DNA of 33,818 nucleotides from Cylindrodendrum hubeiense. Taxonomy: Eukaryota; Ascomycota; Sordariomycetes; Hypocreales; Nectriaceae. Location: positions 1 to 33,818 of the forward strand of contig JAANBB010000425.1 of assembly GCA_014621425.1 (NCBI GenBank). The letters run 5' to 3'. Below are positions 19,987 through 31,545 of this stretch, one piece after another. Positions within the stretch are counted from its first letter, which is position 1, and each line of letters opens with the position of its first letter. Made by a program: the position numbers and the translations under genes. The notes under the pieces are model-generated. The model saw only the letters and a program-made list of their open reading frames with translations. It made no database searches and was not told the DNA's origin.

Positions 19987-20103
19987 AAGAAGAAGAAGAA
20001 GAAGACAATCCTGGGCGTGTTCGCCCCCTCTCTCGCCGTCGCTTCGTCCAGTAAGTTTCCCCGTCTAAACAAACTATGACAAATGTACTAATCTATCTCA
20101 TAG
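19497..20103 (+). pseudogene. low-complexity paralogue, copy 2, disrupted and 3'-truncated
   Basis: The 5' part has a good promoter context and a plausible spliced frame (19497..19576, 19624..19714) of 56 codons ending FKDTFPCFLT and TAA. Twelve bases further, in the same frame, comes ATG GAG TCG (19727), matching the start of copy 1: MESIALLPSNAHDVLGDAQI then WANFI. Introns equivalent to those of copy 1 follow (19803-19851 and 19872 to about 19921). Exon 2 (19852-19871) is short and has lost the poly-Thr codons, which shifts the frame by one base before the KRVRED block. About 16-17 Asp codons (GAC)n and six Lys codons follow, then TILGVFAPSLAVASS. At the last shared acceptor (20103) the gene is replaced by repeat copy C, so its 3' end is gone. 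Confidence 0.55.
19936..20003 (+). repeat. (GAC)n followed by (AAG)n microsatellite inside paralogue copy 2
   Basis: About sixteen GAC triplets are followed by six AAG triplets. Copy 1 has the matching positions as mixed GAC/GAG and eight AAG, so the tract has expanded or contracted between the copies. Confidence 0.9.
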
Positions 20104-20331
20104 CAATGTACCGAATATACCATTTGAGCAGGGTAAATCCAGGAAGGCTAATTATTAGTATTCATTTATCCTAACACCACACTTTATTTTAGTTGTTTAT
20201 TCCCTAATGTCAATAAGTTACCTTTAGGTTAAGGGTGCATATGCATGTGATGTAGTTAAGATTTAGGTACTAATATTCAGGTACTAAAATTTAGGTGCTA
20301 ACATTGTATCTGTGTGCAAATAGCAATACTC
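20104..20331 (+). repeat. MITE-like repeat, copy C (5'-truncated)
   Basis: It starts directly after a TAG splice acceptor with CAATGTACCGAATATACCAT, equivalent to about 12446 in copy A, and runs to TGTGTGCAAATAGCAATACTC. The first ~75 bp of the unit are absent. Local duplications of TTAGGTACTAA-type units occur near its right end. Confidence 0.8.
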
Positions 20332-22195
20332 TTAATTTATTTCGCCAGCATACCATCTGTTGTGAAGTAATGGTGATGGGGTTTGCCTGGTGCCGGCTAA
20401 CATTAACCTACATAGCCTTGGTCGCTCACCATGGACAGGTTGTTGTGTGGGCAAATCTTGACTTTCTTTTTTGGTAGGTTCCCCGGGACAATGATAGGCC
20501 TTGTAACACGGTTCCTTTGTAGTCGAATTAAGGATTGTTTGTAGCAGCTGGCCGACGCCCGTTTTGACGGCTGGCTGCAAATTGCTGGCTCGAGGCAGGT
20601 GCTGGGTGGGTCTGGCCGGCTGGCTGCTTACCATCACTGAATAGTATACATGCGCCGTACCAGAAGGAGAGAGCCGATGTAGTCTAGAAATTATCCGTGT
20701 AAGTGATGTAGTTGATGTATTTACGATTTCATAATGATTACTAGATCAGTTTACATTCTCTGACAGCGGTATTTCTCATCATGAAAGCAGTTTAGCCTCA
20801 TCACCAGGAGGTGGCTCACATCGCCCGGCTTAGTGAAGCTTGGCATCCATCCGGTAACAGTCACCAACCGGGCAATTGACGGGATGAGGAAAGCAACATC
20901 CATCTCCACGTGGAATCCACGAAGTGCAACATGAGTCATTCAATCTGGCTGTGATCGGACAGTTTGCGACCTATTAGGCGGATTTCCCCACAACTGCGTG
21001 GTCGACGGGAGAGGGGATTCGGCTCCGTGCAGCCGCGAATCAAACGCATCATCGTCATTGCCCAGCACGCAAGCCACCTTTGCACGCAAACCCGGTCCAA
21101 GTCAGGCCACACATGGCTGATTGTGAATCAGAAAAGCACTCAATCCAGAGCACGTCTTATCAGGCAGGATCGGATTGAGCTCGGAAAGCCGAGATCAGTC
21201 ATAGAGGGGCCATTGATCCTGGCTGGTAACCTTCCCCATGCGGTACGTCAGCCGCTCGTTGGTGACACTGCGCCGCTCCCACCTTTTGGTCGTGGTTAGG
21301 ATTCTCCATGTCTCAACGGCCGCCGCTTCGGTGCCGATGGCGTTCTCGCGCTCGCTCACCGCGGTGATGAGGGAAGAGACGACTCGACCTTGGGCGTTAG
21401 CTGCTGCCTAGCCAGACACGCCAAAGGCACACCGAAACCGGTGAATGGAGCGCAGGGCGAGACGGGCGAGGCGGTCAGGGCGCAATGCAGGGCCGGTTCT
21501 CGCTTCCCGCCTCCTGGTGCTGGCTCTTGTACACGGTCGGTGAGGTCTGGCGGTACGGTTTGCGTCCCGGCGGGGGATCCTTGGTGGCGCACGGCGGCTC
21601 GTGGACGCCCCTGGCCCGGCACTGCGATGCCGCTAGCCCCGCGGCAGCAGCCCCGCCGGGCTCGGCCACTCGCGGGCGGCCATCCCACTGAGCGCCCTGG
21701 AGTCGGACGCGATGGTGGTCCGCCGCCGCCCGAGCAACCCATTGTGAGGCTGCTGAGCGCTGGAGGGCCGGTGTAATAGGGCGTGTGACGCTGTCGGGCC
21801 CGCTATGCGCAGCGCTGAGCGTCGCCCCCTTGCCGACTCCACCGCAGAGGAACCCGCTTTCCCGGCTTTTTGGGCGTGAGGCCTGCACACACGCGTCCAA
21901 CGTGCAGTCAGAGGCAAGCGCAATCGATTCCTAAATTCCTAACTTTCCACCCTTGGGCTTCACAGATCCTGGACGCAAAGGGAGGATCCCGGATGGCTTA
22001 ATAAGGCACTTTGCTCTTGCTCTCTCTGGCCGTCTGTCTTTGTGCATTGCATCCTGCATCTTGCATCTGCATCTGCACTCGCATTCGCTTTCACCTCTTT
22101 TGCGTCCTCCCTCGCTTTTCCTCCCCCTTCCTGTTTCCCTCTTCCTCTTGCCAGTCCCCTATCGCTCTCTCTGGCTGAGGTTCCATGTCGCCACC
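20332..22195. other. intergenic region and promoter of the ABC transporter gene
   Basis: No gene is supported. 21300-21900 is GC-rich with open frames on both strands, as GC-rich DNA gives by chance. From about 22000 the + strand becomes CT-rich, a typical leader for the gene starting at 22196. Confidence 0.55.
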
Positions 22196-22208
22196 ATGGA
22201 TTTCGTGA
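22185..22208 (+). promoter_or_regulatory. seven-codon upstream ORF overlapping the ABC transporter start
   Basis: ATG at 22185 opens MSPPWIS and stops at TGA 22206-22208, overlapping the main start codon in another frame. Its own context is weak (pyrimidine at -3), whereas the main ATG has GCCACCATGG. It might lower translation slightly if the transcript includes it. Confidence 0.35.
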
Positions 22209-25200
22209 TCCAACGCTTCGGCGGCTATGAATTCTCTCCCTACAATAGGAATCAATCTACCCACGTCTCTGCGCAGTCTTATCTAACAAGGTCCGTAAAC
22301 CTCTCAGTGTTGTTCTCCCTGCCTCCCATGGCCTGCTCGTGCCTCGACCGTCTTTCTAATACTGAACTGCCTCCCTCAGTATCTACCAAACTCCATTAAA
22401 CTTGCCAGAGATACAATGGCTTAACGATCTTTCCGAGTTCGCCCAATCTGGCACTCCCCAAGCCGCCGTCCTCGTCTTATCCCTTTCTTGGATCGCCGTC
22501 CGCCTGGTCCAGTTGCGCCGGGAAATCTTCGTCCACCGATTAAAGGCATCTAAAATCCGCTGGCCTTACGAACTGCTCTCTCAGGCCGCCAGGCTCACCT
22601 CCGTCTCTTTCCTCTCCATTGCCTACGTTGAAGGTCGCCTTCACCTTCTCAATGTAGTTGTCCCCGCCTATGCGTTTCTCCTTGGCCTCTTGCGCCTCGT
22701 CAACGATCTCCAATGGCGTCATGTGGCACTCCATCAAGTCAACTTTGTCTTCTCGGCCATGCTTCTTCTGCTTGTCACTGCTCACAGTCTCCCGTGCATC
22801 CAGGTGGGATCTCAGTGTATGCGTGATGCTAGCCTGGTCGGAGCCATCGCCGCTCTTACGGTCACGTTTGTCGTGGCCATCATGACTCCAAGAGAATGGG
22901 TGCCCCCCAAGATTGACTTCAACATCCCAGGCTATAGCCCACGCGACGAACCCTCCCCTGAAGAGTCGTGCAGCTGGCTCACCTACTACTGTACTTACGA
23001 GTGGCTGACCCCCACCATTTGGAAGGGCACAAAGGGCAAGCTTGAAATGGACGATATCCCCAAGATTGCCTGGTACGACGAACCCCTGTACCTCCTGCGC
23101 CAAGTCCAGAAAGCCCGGTCAATATCGAAGAAGACGCTGCTGACGGCAGTTCGGTTCCAACGGGGCGAGTTGGCGCGCATGGCCTTCTGGATTGGATCTG
23201 GCTACACGGTGGAGAATGTTGCCGCGTACGGCATGTTCAAGCTGTTGGAGTATCTTGCTGATCCAAGCGCTGCCAGTTACAGACCTTGGCTATGGCTGCT
23301 ACTCATGTTTATTGGTCCTTTAGCCCGTTCTATATGCTTTCAACAGTATGTATTCACTTCCACCAGGCTCGTTGTGCGAATAAAGTCCGCGTTCACCCAG
23401 GAGTTGTACTACACTGCCCTCGATTCCATGGAGCTGGAAGAAGACCCATTCGAGCTGCAGTCCACTGCCAAGACTGAGGGCACGGAGAAGAGGTCGGCTC
23501 CCAAGAGCACCTCCGCGGGTCGCTTGTCAAACCTCATGGCTTCGGACGTGGACGCCATTTACAGAGCCCGAGACATGGTCTTAGCCTCAGTCGGAGTCCC
23601 TTTGGGGACCATCATTTCTCTTGTTGGCATGTACCGGATGCTCGGGTGGGCTTCTTTGGTTGGCACAGCTATCCTCGCTCTGGCGACCCCGGTGTCTGTC
23701 TGGCTAGGACGAAGCATGTACTTTTCTCAAAGGCGGGTTAGGAAGGCCCAGGACTCTCGCATGTCGTTAGTGACAGAGTATCTAGCCTCCCTGCGAGCTA
23801 TCAAGTACTTTTCGTGGGAGACGCCCATCACAGAAAAGATCATCGAGGCTCGTGCCGCTGAGCAAAAGGAATTATGGAGAGTTTCCGTTCTACAGGCCAT
23901 CCTGAACCAAATCACCCAGGTCTTCCCATACCTCTCCTTGTTGGTGATGTTTGCGCTTCACGTGGGCGTCGACAAACATCGTCTCGACGCTGCCACTGCA
24001 TTTACCTCCATCTTCCTCGTCAAGAACATCCGCAGGAATATTATGCAAGCAAGTTCATTTGCTCGCAACTTTGCAGGCGCTCTGGTCTCGGTCAAGCGGT
24101 TAGACAAGTACTTTGAGAGCACGGTACCTCTTTCGCGCTATCCGGTAGGTCCTCTTCGGATCCAAGGGGCTTCGTTCCGACGGAACAAGAAGGCCACTTT
24201 CACCCTGAGCGACATCTCACTTGACTTCGCCCAGGGAGGCTTGAATGCTATTAGCGGACCTAGTGGTAGTGGAAAATCTACCCTACTACTGGCGATCCTG
24301 GGAGAGACCTACATCGAGAGCGGATCTGTGACGAGACCTGAGGATGTAGCGTTTGCTTCACAATCCGCGTGGCTCCAGAATGACACTATTCAGGCCAACA
24401 TATTGTTCGGCAGCCCTATGGAAAAGGTAAGGTACGATCGTGTCATTGAGGCTTGCTGCCTGTGGGAGGACTTCAAGGAGCTACCAGGTAGGGACCTGAC
24501 GACGGTGGGTGAGAACGGGACGTCACTCTCGGGAGGCCAAAAAGCTCGCGTCGCCTTGGCCAGAGCGCTTTACTCGAAAGCACCCCTTCTTCTGCTCGAC
24601 GACATCTTAGCAGCACTGGATGCTAAGACTGCTGCTGGTGTCTGGAAACATTGCTTCTGCAGCGACCTTTTGAGTGGGAGGACCACAGTCCTAGTTACCA
24701 ATGTCCCCTGGATTTCGGAGCAAGCCGACTTCTCGATATCACTGGATAAGGGACAAGTTAAACTCGCGGAGGCACAGATTGGCGTTGTACGTAAGCCCGT
24801 GGTCCTGGCGCAGGTTCTAGGAGGCGACATCGAGGACGCTGGAACACCGGACGAATTCGAGACTGGGCTACAGTCCGACAGTACCACTTTGAACGAATCA
24901 TCTGAGAACGCGGAGGAGAAGCCGGCCAAGGATATTGTTAACCAGGAAATGAAGGACTCGGGAAAAGTTGGGCGCTTAACTTGTAGGATGCTCTCCTTTC
25001 TGCTCCTTGACTACGCTAATATATCATACAGCCTTGCAATACATGAGCTACTTCGGCCATCCCGCCTTTGCTATCATATGCCTTGGTTTCTTGCTCTTCA
25101 CCCATATATTCACCTTTGCCGGGACCCTCTGGCTCTCCGTCTGGGTCGAGGCGTACAACCACAAGGCCCATGTCGACATCGCCTATTACCTAGGCATCTA

Positions 25201-26996
25201 TGCCGCACTTACCTTCCTAGACATTGGTTTCTACTCGGTCGTCATCGTCATGTTCGAATGGGGAGCGTGGCGGGCTGCGAGGCGTCTGCACAACGACTTC
25301 ATCCAGGCCATCATGCGTGTTTCGCTGTCGTGGTTTAAGCACATTCCCATCGGCCGCATCACGAACCGCTTCTCCAGCGACATAGCTTCCATCGACGGTA
25401 TGCTAAGCGGTATGTTGCGAGCCACCCTCGATGCTATTCTCATGATGCTCTTCCGTCTCGGTGCCGTCAGCAGCATCATGCCCATCTTCATGGTCCCGGC
25501 CCTCTTCACCTGCTTGTTTGGCGTCCTCATCGGCGAGATGTACACTCGCACCGCCGTCGTTATTAAGCGTCTTACCTCGTCGGCCCAGTCGCCCGTCTTT
25601 TCCCAGTTCGCAGATACGCTCTCGGGGTTGTCTGTTATTCGTGCCAGAGCAGGCATGTCGGAGGCATTCCGTGAGGAGTTGGCTACCAAGCTGCGTGCCT
25701 GGTCGGCCGCAGCTGAGGCCAACTTCAATGCGAACCGCTGGGTGGCGGTTCGCGTGGACTTCGTCACCGCTCTGGTGGCTCTCTCGGCCGGCATCATCGC
25801 CGTTTCCCAGGCTGGTGTGGTTGCTGCAGGTCTTGTCGGCTTCTCGCTCACCAACGCCAACGGGCTGAGCCAGACGATTCTGATGCTAGTCAGGTGTATG
25901 AACGATCTCGAGGTAGAAATGCAAAGTGTAGGTTGCCCTTTCTGTGAACCAACCTCTTAATAAATGCTAACATTGATATTACAGTTCCACCGAGTCAAGG
26001 AGTACGTCAAGCTGGAACCAGAGGAGAATGGCGACGAGGCCTACCCCGAGGAGGGCGAGTACACGGATGACCCGTCCCATGTGATTCCCAAAGGTTGGCC
26101 TCGGTCTGGAGAGATTGAGTTCCGAAATGTCACGATTCGGTATGATCCTGAAGGCCCGGACATTCTCACCGACGTGAACCTCAAGTTCAAGGCTGGTGAA
26201 AGGGTGGCCATTGTGGGCCGTACAGGTTCTGGAAAGAGTACGGTAAGTAAAGAGATCGCCGAGTCTTCTTTATTTCGATTACAAGGACAATAACTAACCG
26301 CGCCTGTAGCTGGTACTCTCCCTCCTTCGCTTCACCGAAGTCGTTTCTGGTCAGATTCTGTATGATGGTGTCGACATCACGAAGGTACCCCGACACCGTC
26401 TCCGCGAGAGTCTAACTATCATTCCCCAGGAGGCGGTTCTCTTCAACGGCACTATAGATTCCAACCTAGACCCGGGTGGAAATGTTTCCAAGGCCGTCCT
26501 GGAAAAAGCCCTCGACAATTGCAAGGGCATCGCATCATTCTCCGCCCACAACTCCGACGACGAAGACGAACACCCCAACGACACGACGGATGACGTACAC
26601 ATCAATCCCATATCCCTCGACACCGAAGTCGACGCCCGTGGTGAGAACTTCTCCCACGGCCAGCGACAGGTCCTCTCCCTCTGCCGCGCGCTTATCCGCC
26701 AGAGCAAGCTCATGCTTCTCGACGAAGCAACCGCCAGCATGGACTACGAGACAGACCGGGGCATCCAGCAGGTTCTTCGACGAGAGCTTGAGGAGGCCGG
26801 TGGTGACCGCACGCTCGTCACGATTGCGCACCGACTGCGCACCATCATCGACTACGACACCGTCGTCGTCATGAACGCTGGGCGTGTTCTCGAGTGTGGC
26901 TCCCCTCGGGACTTGTATCACTCCAAGGGTCAGTTCTACGACATGGTTTATCATAGCGGTGAGATGGAGGATCTGCAGACGATGCTAGAGGAGTAG
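22196..26996 (+). CDS. ABCC-family (MRP/Ycf1-type) full-length ABC transporter, 1512 aa, 5 exons
   Basis: Model: join(22196..22290,22380..24982,25032..25927,25985..26242,26310..26996), 4539 nt. All introns are GT-AG and phase-consistent; the first donor is an unusual GTCCGT, fixed by frame. Order: hydrophobic N-terminal region, TMD1 (about 290-590), NBD1, acidic linker (about 820-870), TMD2 (about 880-1180), NBD2. NBD1 has Walker A GPSGSGKST (about 658-666), LSGGQ (about 748) and a Walker B ending LLLLDD. NBD2 has Walker A GRTGSGKST (about 1276), FSHGQ (about 1398), LMLLDEATASMD and AHRL with the H-loop His. NBD1 has Asp instead of the catalytic Glu and LVTNVPW where LVTH is usual, so only the second-site ATPase looks complete, as in many ABCC proteins. 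The family moves organic anions or conjugates across vacuolar or plasma membranes; substrate unknown. Confidence 0.92.
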
Positions 26997-28553
26997 GATA
27001 TTCAAAGTGTATACAAAAATGGTATTTGGTTTGGGTCTATTATACGTAGTAGGGAGTGGGTAGGATACAAAAGGGTGCTATAGTAGAAGGATCTGCATCT
27101 CTGCAGTTGATTCCCATGAAAAGTAAGGGACACATCTAAGCGAGATGGAGGCATATGTTAGAGCGAAGTAGATCTGAGGATGCTAGTTGGGTAAGCAGTT
27201 CAAAAATGTCAAATTAAAATTCCGAAGAAGGCTATCTAGTCACATAAATCATTGAAACGATGTTGTTAAGGTATATTAGCTAACATTACTGAATTTTAGA
27301 ATATATCTCTCTTCTCGCTCGCTAGGGCTTGTCAAAACATGCCACTTCAATTACTATGCCACCGAGCATGAAATCACTGTCCAAAGGCGCCCACCATAAA
27401 TCTCCACGATAAAACCTTTCCATCCCTTCACTCTGGTGTTCTAAACCATGCCATTGTGATAAACTCGTTCGTGACAAATTCCCTAGCCCCATCTCGGTAC
27501 AGCTGGTATTCTCTGCGCTTCCCCTTGACTTTGCCCTTGAGAGCCGCTAGTAACCAAGAAAGGAGTGTGCCCATCACCCAGCTCCGCCAGTACTATCCAC
27601 AACCTCCATGACCCGTCTTGGTTCATAATTCAAGGAACAACCCCTTGACCAGATCTCCATATTTGGCACAGGCTACGGTGAGATGCAGCTGGGTTGTATT
27701 AGTTCCTTTATTCTTTTACTCTCTAAATATTGACTCCATTGAGTTCTACACTTTAGTCGTAGTTGTCTAACCAGGGATAGTTAGCCGACACCTAACGTAA
27801 AAGTTTGCCAATGTATAGCTTGAGTTAAAACATGTTAGTTCCATCTCAATACTGGATACCCAACAGGTGATTGACGCAGGGAATACACAGGAACATACAT
27901 ATTCACAGGGCCTGTAGGTGCAAACAATAATATCATCGAGCATCACATCCTCATTTCCTATTTTCTCATCACTATTCTAATCCTAGCCTCTTGGGGCCAC
28001 CTTGCCCTCAAGAAAGCTCCTCTGTGCTCGTCTCCTCATCCAACGACATGGAACCAGCCGGAGTAGGGAAGAACTGAATGCAAAAAGCTCAAAAAGTAAA
28101 TACACATTAGCGACTAGCGCAACTGTCCTCGTTGAGGAATGTTGTTATGCAGAAAGAGTCGTAATCTTGTGTGCTCCCCCGAAGCCGGTTGGCGCTCGAG
28201 GGTGTTCCGTCGGGTAACCCCCACGGAAGAATATAACGGGCCATAGTACATGGCGGGGAAATATACCGCCTGGGATATGTGAAATGTATATAGACATGGA
28301 AGAAGAGAAGAAACAAGACCGAAAACTCGGCCACGAAATCGGCAAAGTGGTTGAGTGAGTGACAAGAAAGTTTGAACGTGTTATTGTGTTGGAAATCATC
28401 CCCAAATATCGTTCAGGATCATGAACAGACCGTAGGCCCCTGTCCTGCCTTGGGTATCGCAGAACGCCGGCCCTTTTATCCCCGTTTCCCTGTTGACTCC
28501 CTGTGGCAAATTGCCAGATGCTAAATCAGACACACTAAGCATTTTTAGACTGC
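26997..28553. other. intergenic region between convergent genes
   Basis: The 3' ends of the ABC transporter (+) and the SH3 protein (-) face each other across about 1.5 kb. I see no gene, RNA or repeat in it. Confidence 0.6.
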
Positions 28554-30890
28554 TCAGTATGCCTGACCGGGCACTGGCTTCCTGCCAACAGGGCCGGTCG
28601 GAGGGCCAGTGGGAGGGCCAGTGGGAGGACCTTGACGGGGCTCCTGGCTTGGGTTCATAGGGCTAGGCCCAGGGGGGCTGTTTCGGCGGTTCATGCCATT
28701 GGGGCTTTGGGACCGGCCTCCGGGAGGTCCTTGGCGGGGGCCGGGCGATTGAGAGCGAGGGCCGGGGCTCATGGGACGGCCAGCGGGAGGTCCCTGGTGA
28801 GGACCCTGACGAGGTCCTGGTGATTGGGAACGAGGTCCGGGGCTCATGGGACGTCCAGCAGGGCGCCCGGGCGGGTTCATAGGACGGCCCATTGGAGACT
28901 GGCTTCGGCCACCATTGGGAGGGCCACCGGTGGGGGTCATTGGGCGGCCAGTGGGAGTCATCGGGCGGCCAGCGGGCGAGGCAGGGCGGCCTTGGGCCTG
29001 CATGCCTTGAGGAGCCATCGGGCGTTGGCCGGGACCGGGAGGACCCATAGGTCCTCGAGGAGGTCCAGCGGGATTGACGGGGGGTCCAGGACGGGGGCCG
29101 CTCTGGGGAGGACGAGGCTTGACGGGGCGCGTAGAGAGGCATGTTCGGGGAACAACACCCTGTCGGGATCGGTCAAGTCGGATGCAAAGAGCCTAAATCA
29201 TTGTTAACATGTTTCAACGAAACCAGTATAGGGAGACTTACCCATCCATCATCGTACTCGTGGAGAAGTCGAACAAGGTCGCCGGCCTTCAGTCCCAACT
29301 CGTCATCAAGAGTGGGCTTGAAGTCCAGCTGGACACGATAAACAGCGGAGTTGACAGGGCCTCCAGCAGCAGCAATGGCAGCGGCACCGCTGGAAGGGGC
29401 ATCAGGGGCATCAGGAGCACCGGGGGCTGCAGAGTTAATGCTGAACTCGGTGCCGGCTGGGCTGGGCGGGACAGCGGCGAGAGGAGGGTTTGGGAGGGTG
29501 AGATCGAGTCTCTTAGGGCCATCCTTGCGCATCGACGTCTTACGAGCGAGCATAGCAGATCCAGCGGTGGTAGCGGCAACGACGGCGACTGCGACTTGTG
29601 GGCCATTTGCCGTGAGGGGGTCGCCAGTTGTGTTCATGGTGCCAATAGAAGAAACGGGAGAAACAGGGCGAAGACGATCGGAATTGGGGGTAGTACTGCG
29701 GGCACTGATACTCTCCTCCATGATGGGAGTAGGGACGCGCTCAGCCTGGACACCGAAGGGATTGTTATGGTCGGTGCTCTGAGCGGTAGATGGGCGTTCC
29801 CAGGCACTGCCACCAGGGGCACGGCTGGTCGCAGCGCCACCGGCGGCGGGAACGGCGAGAGCCATAGCAGCACCCTTGCTGCTGCGCTTTTCGAGGTTCC
29901 AGTTGGGGAGAAATTGAGTGACTGGTCGAAGGCTGATGCGAGGAGCCTTGGGATCAGTCCGAGGAGTGCTGCTGACTGCTGCGGCAGCGAAGGGATTGTC
30001 GAGGGGAGCGCCAGAACCAGCGGGACCGTTGAGCTTCTCATCGTCATCCGCAAGTCTTTGGCGCTCGGTCTGCTTGCGACGTCGAGAGAAGAGGAAGAAG
30101 ACAAGCATGCCAACGATGAAGATGCCACCGAGGATGCCAAAGGCAATTCCAGCCTTTGTACCAGCGCTAGAAGTTCCGCTCGAAGAGGCTGCGGCAGATG
30201 CAGTGCTGCTGGAAAGAGTGGAGGTACCCGAACTGGTGGCCGAAGTCTCCAGGGTTGTGGATGCGGAGGCCTGACCGGTGGCCTTGGCCAGAACAGATTC
30301 GGTGCCGGTGTTGGTGGCATCGGTGATGGCAGACGGGACGGAAGTGGTGTTGTCATCTGTGGCAGTGGTCTTAGAGCGGGTCTTGGTCGTCTTTGTAGTT
30401 GAGCTGGCTTCCTTGGTCGTGGTCTTAGTCTTGGACTTTGACTTGGTCGCTTCGGCCTTGGTGGTCGCTTCCTTCTCTTCCTCCTTTGATGTGGTCTTTG
30501 CCTTGTTAGACTTGGCGGTGCTCGTAGCCTTGGCCTTCGCTGTGGTCTTGGCTTTCTCCTCTTCCTTGGTAGTGGCAACGGCCTTCTTCGCCGTCTGGGT
30601 GACCTTGACTGACTTCCCGGCGGTCGAGTAACCAGCAACCTCACCCTTGAAAGTGGCATCCGCAGTCACGTAAACGGTAACCTTAGCAACTATTCACAAG
30701 TTAGCCTTCTGACCAGGCGCAATCACGACCCATCTTGCGGCGAGTTTCCAATCGTCCTCATCTCCAGATCATCCGGGGGAAGATGCTCACCAGCACGGTC
30801 CTCAAGTCCATTTCCGAGCTCGCTAGCTAGCTCGCCAGCATTTTGGTGGGAGTCGTCCCTGCGATGCAGGCGCACATGCGAAAGAGGCAT
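28554..30890 (-). CDS. single-pass membrane protein with cytoplasmic SH3 domain and Pro-rich tail, 728 aa, 3 exons
   Basis: Model on the - strand: 30890..30791, 30689..29242, 29192..28554 (2187 nt, GT-AG introns, phases consistent). The short first exon (MPLSHVRLHRRDDSHQNAG) is supplied by splicing, because the long frame has no ATG at its start. Residues about 60-205 are Thr/Ser/Lys-rich. A membrane helix (AGIAFGILGGIFIVGMLVFF) lies near 213-234 and is followed by SRRRK, so the rest is probably cytoplasmic. The SH3 domain spans about 482-538: AVYRVQLDF, DELGLKAGD, EYDDGW, then across the splice junction ALCIRLDRSRQGVVPRTCLS, with the usual acidic, Trp and Pro positions. The last ~190 residues are Pro/Gly/Arg-rich with a repeated GRPMSPGPRSQSPGPRQGP unit. 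No clear signal peptide is seen. The layout recalls fungal TM-SH3 proteins of the Fus1/Sho1 sort; orthology was not tested. SH3 domains bind Pro-rich peptides, so a polarity or signalling scaffold role is inferred. Confidence 0.88.
28570..28990 (-). repeat. in-gene tandem repeats encoding the Pro/Gly/Arg-rich tail
   Basis: Direct DNA repeats encode GRPMSPGPRSQSPGPRQGP at least twice, GRPMTPTG twice and GPPT several times. They lie wholly inside exon 3 of the SH3 protein. Confidence 0.75.
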
Positions 30891-31446
30891 ACTGTCGGAG
30901 GTGGGGAGTCGCGACGCGAACTCGGGCGATTGGTGGTCGAGAGCAGGCGCAACGTGAAGGATTGAGACGTCGGTTTAGATAGTGGGATATATCGCCCAGT
31001 TATCGCCAGTAGCCGAGGGGCTGGTCGTTACGTCGACTGGAATGTAAGGCGGGAAACCGGAGGGCGGGGACCAAGAATGGATGCGGAAACTATCGAGGCC
31101 GGAAGCGGGTTGATCGGATGGTGGCGGTACTGTCTCAGATGCGCCGGTAATCGAAAACGAAGGTAAGGTGATGGCAATGCGATGGTAATATAACCACAGC
31201 GCAATGGGGTTGGACCAGGTGCCAAACGCGAGAGTAGAAAAAGTGAGTAGTTGTGGAGTAGTTGTAGAGTAGTTGGTGAGAGCGGAGGTGAGAAGAATAA
31301 GTTGATCTGGCCGGGATCCTGGAGAGTAAAAGCACACGGGCAGGTGGGGGTTGTAAAAGGCGCGCCGGGCAAAAAGAGAGATGGAAACGAATGGACGAGC
31401 TGGCACAGCACGGGCAACGACAAGCGAAGCAGCCGTAAAGTAGCAG

Positions 31447-31545
31447 TTCTGAAGGAGGGGGTGAGGGAGAGGGAGAAGGAAGGGTGGGTGAGGGAGAAGG
31501 TGAGGGTGGTGGTGAGAGGGAGAAGAGAAGGGAAAAGGCTCCAGG
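31447..31545. repeat. polypurine (G/A) tract
   Basis: Nearly 100 bases are almost all G and A on the + strand (GAGGGAGAGGGAGAAGGAAG type). On the transcribed strand of the SH3 gene this is a long CT-rich promoter or leader tract. It could form triplex or G-quadruplex structures. Confidence 0.7.

Noticed and set aside
12370..20331. A Starship-type giant element
   Set aside because: No DUF3435 tyrosine-recombinase captain gene or other Starship hallmark is visible in the window.
21390..21900. Overlapping frames on both strands in the GC-rich block before the ABC gene
   Set aside because: High GC removes stop codons by chance in several frames; the products are Gly/Pro/Arg-rich with no family trait.
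29209..30402. 397-codon open frame on the + strand antisense to the SH3 gene
   Set aside because: It is the mirror of the Ala/Thr/Lys-rich coding strand; the - strand has the spliced model, the membrane helix and the SH3 domain.
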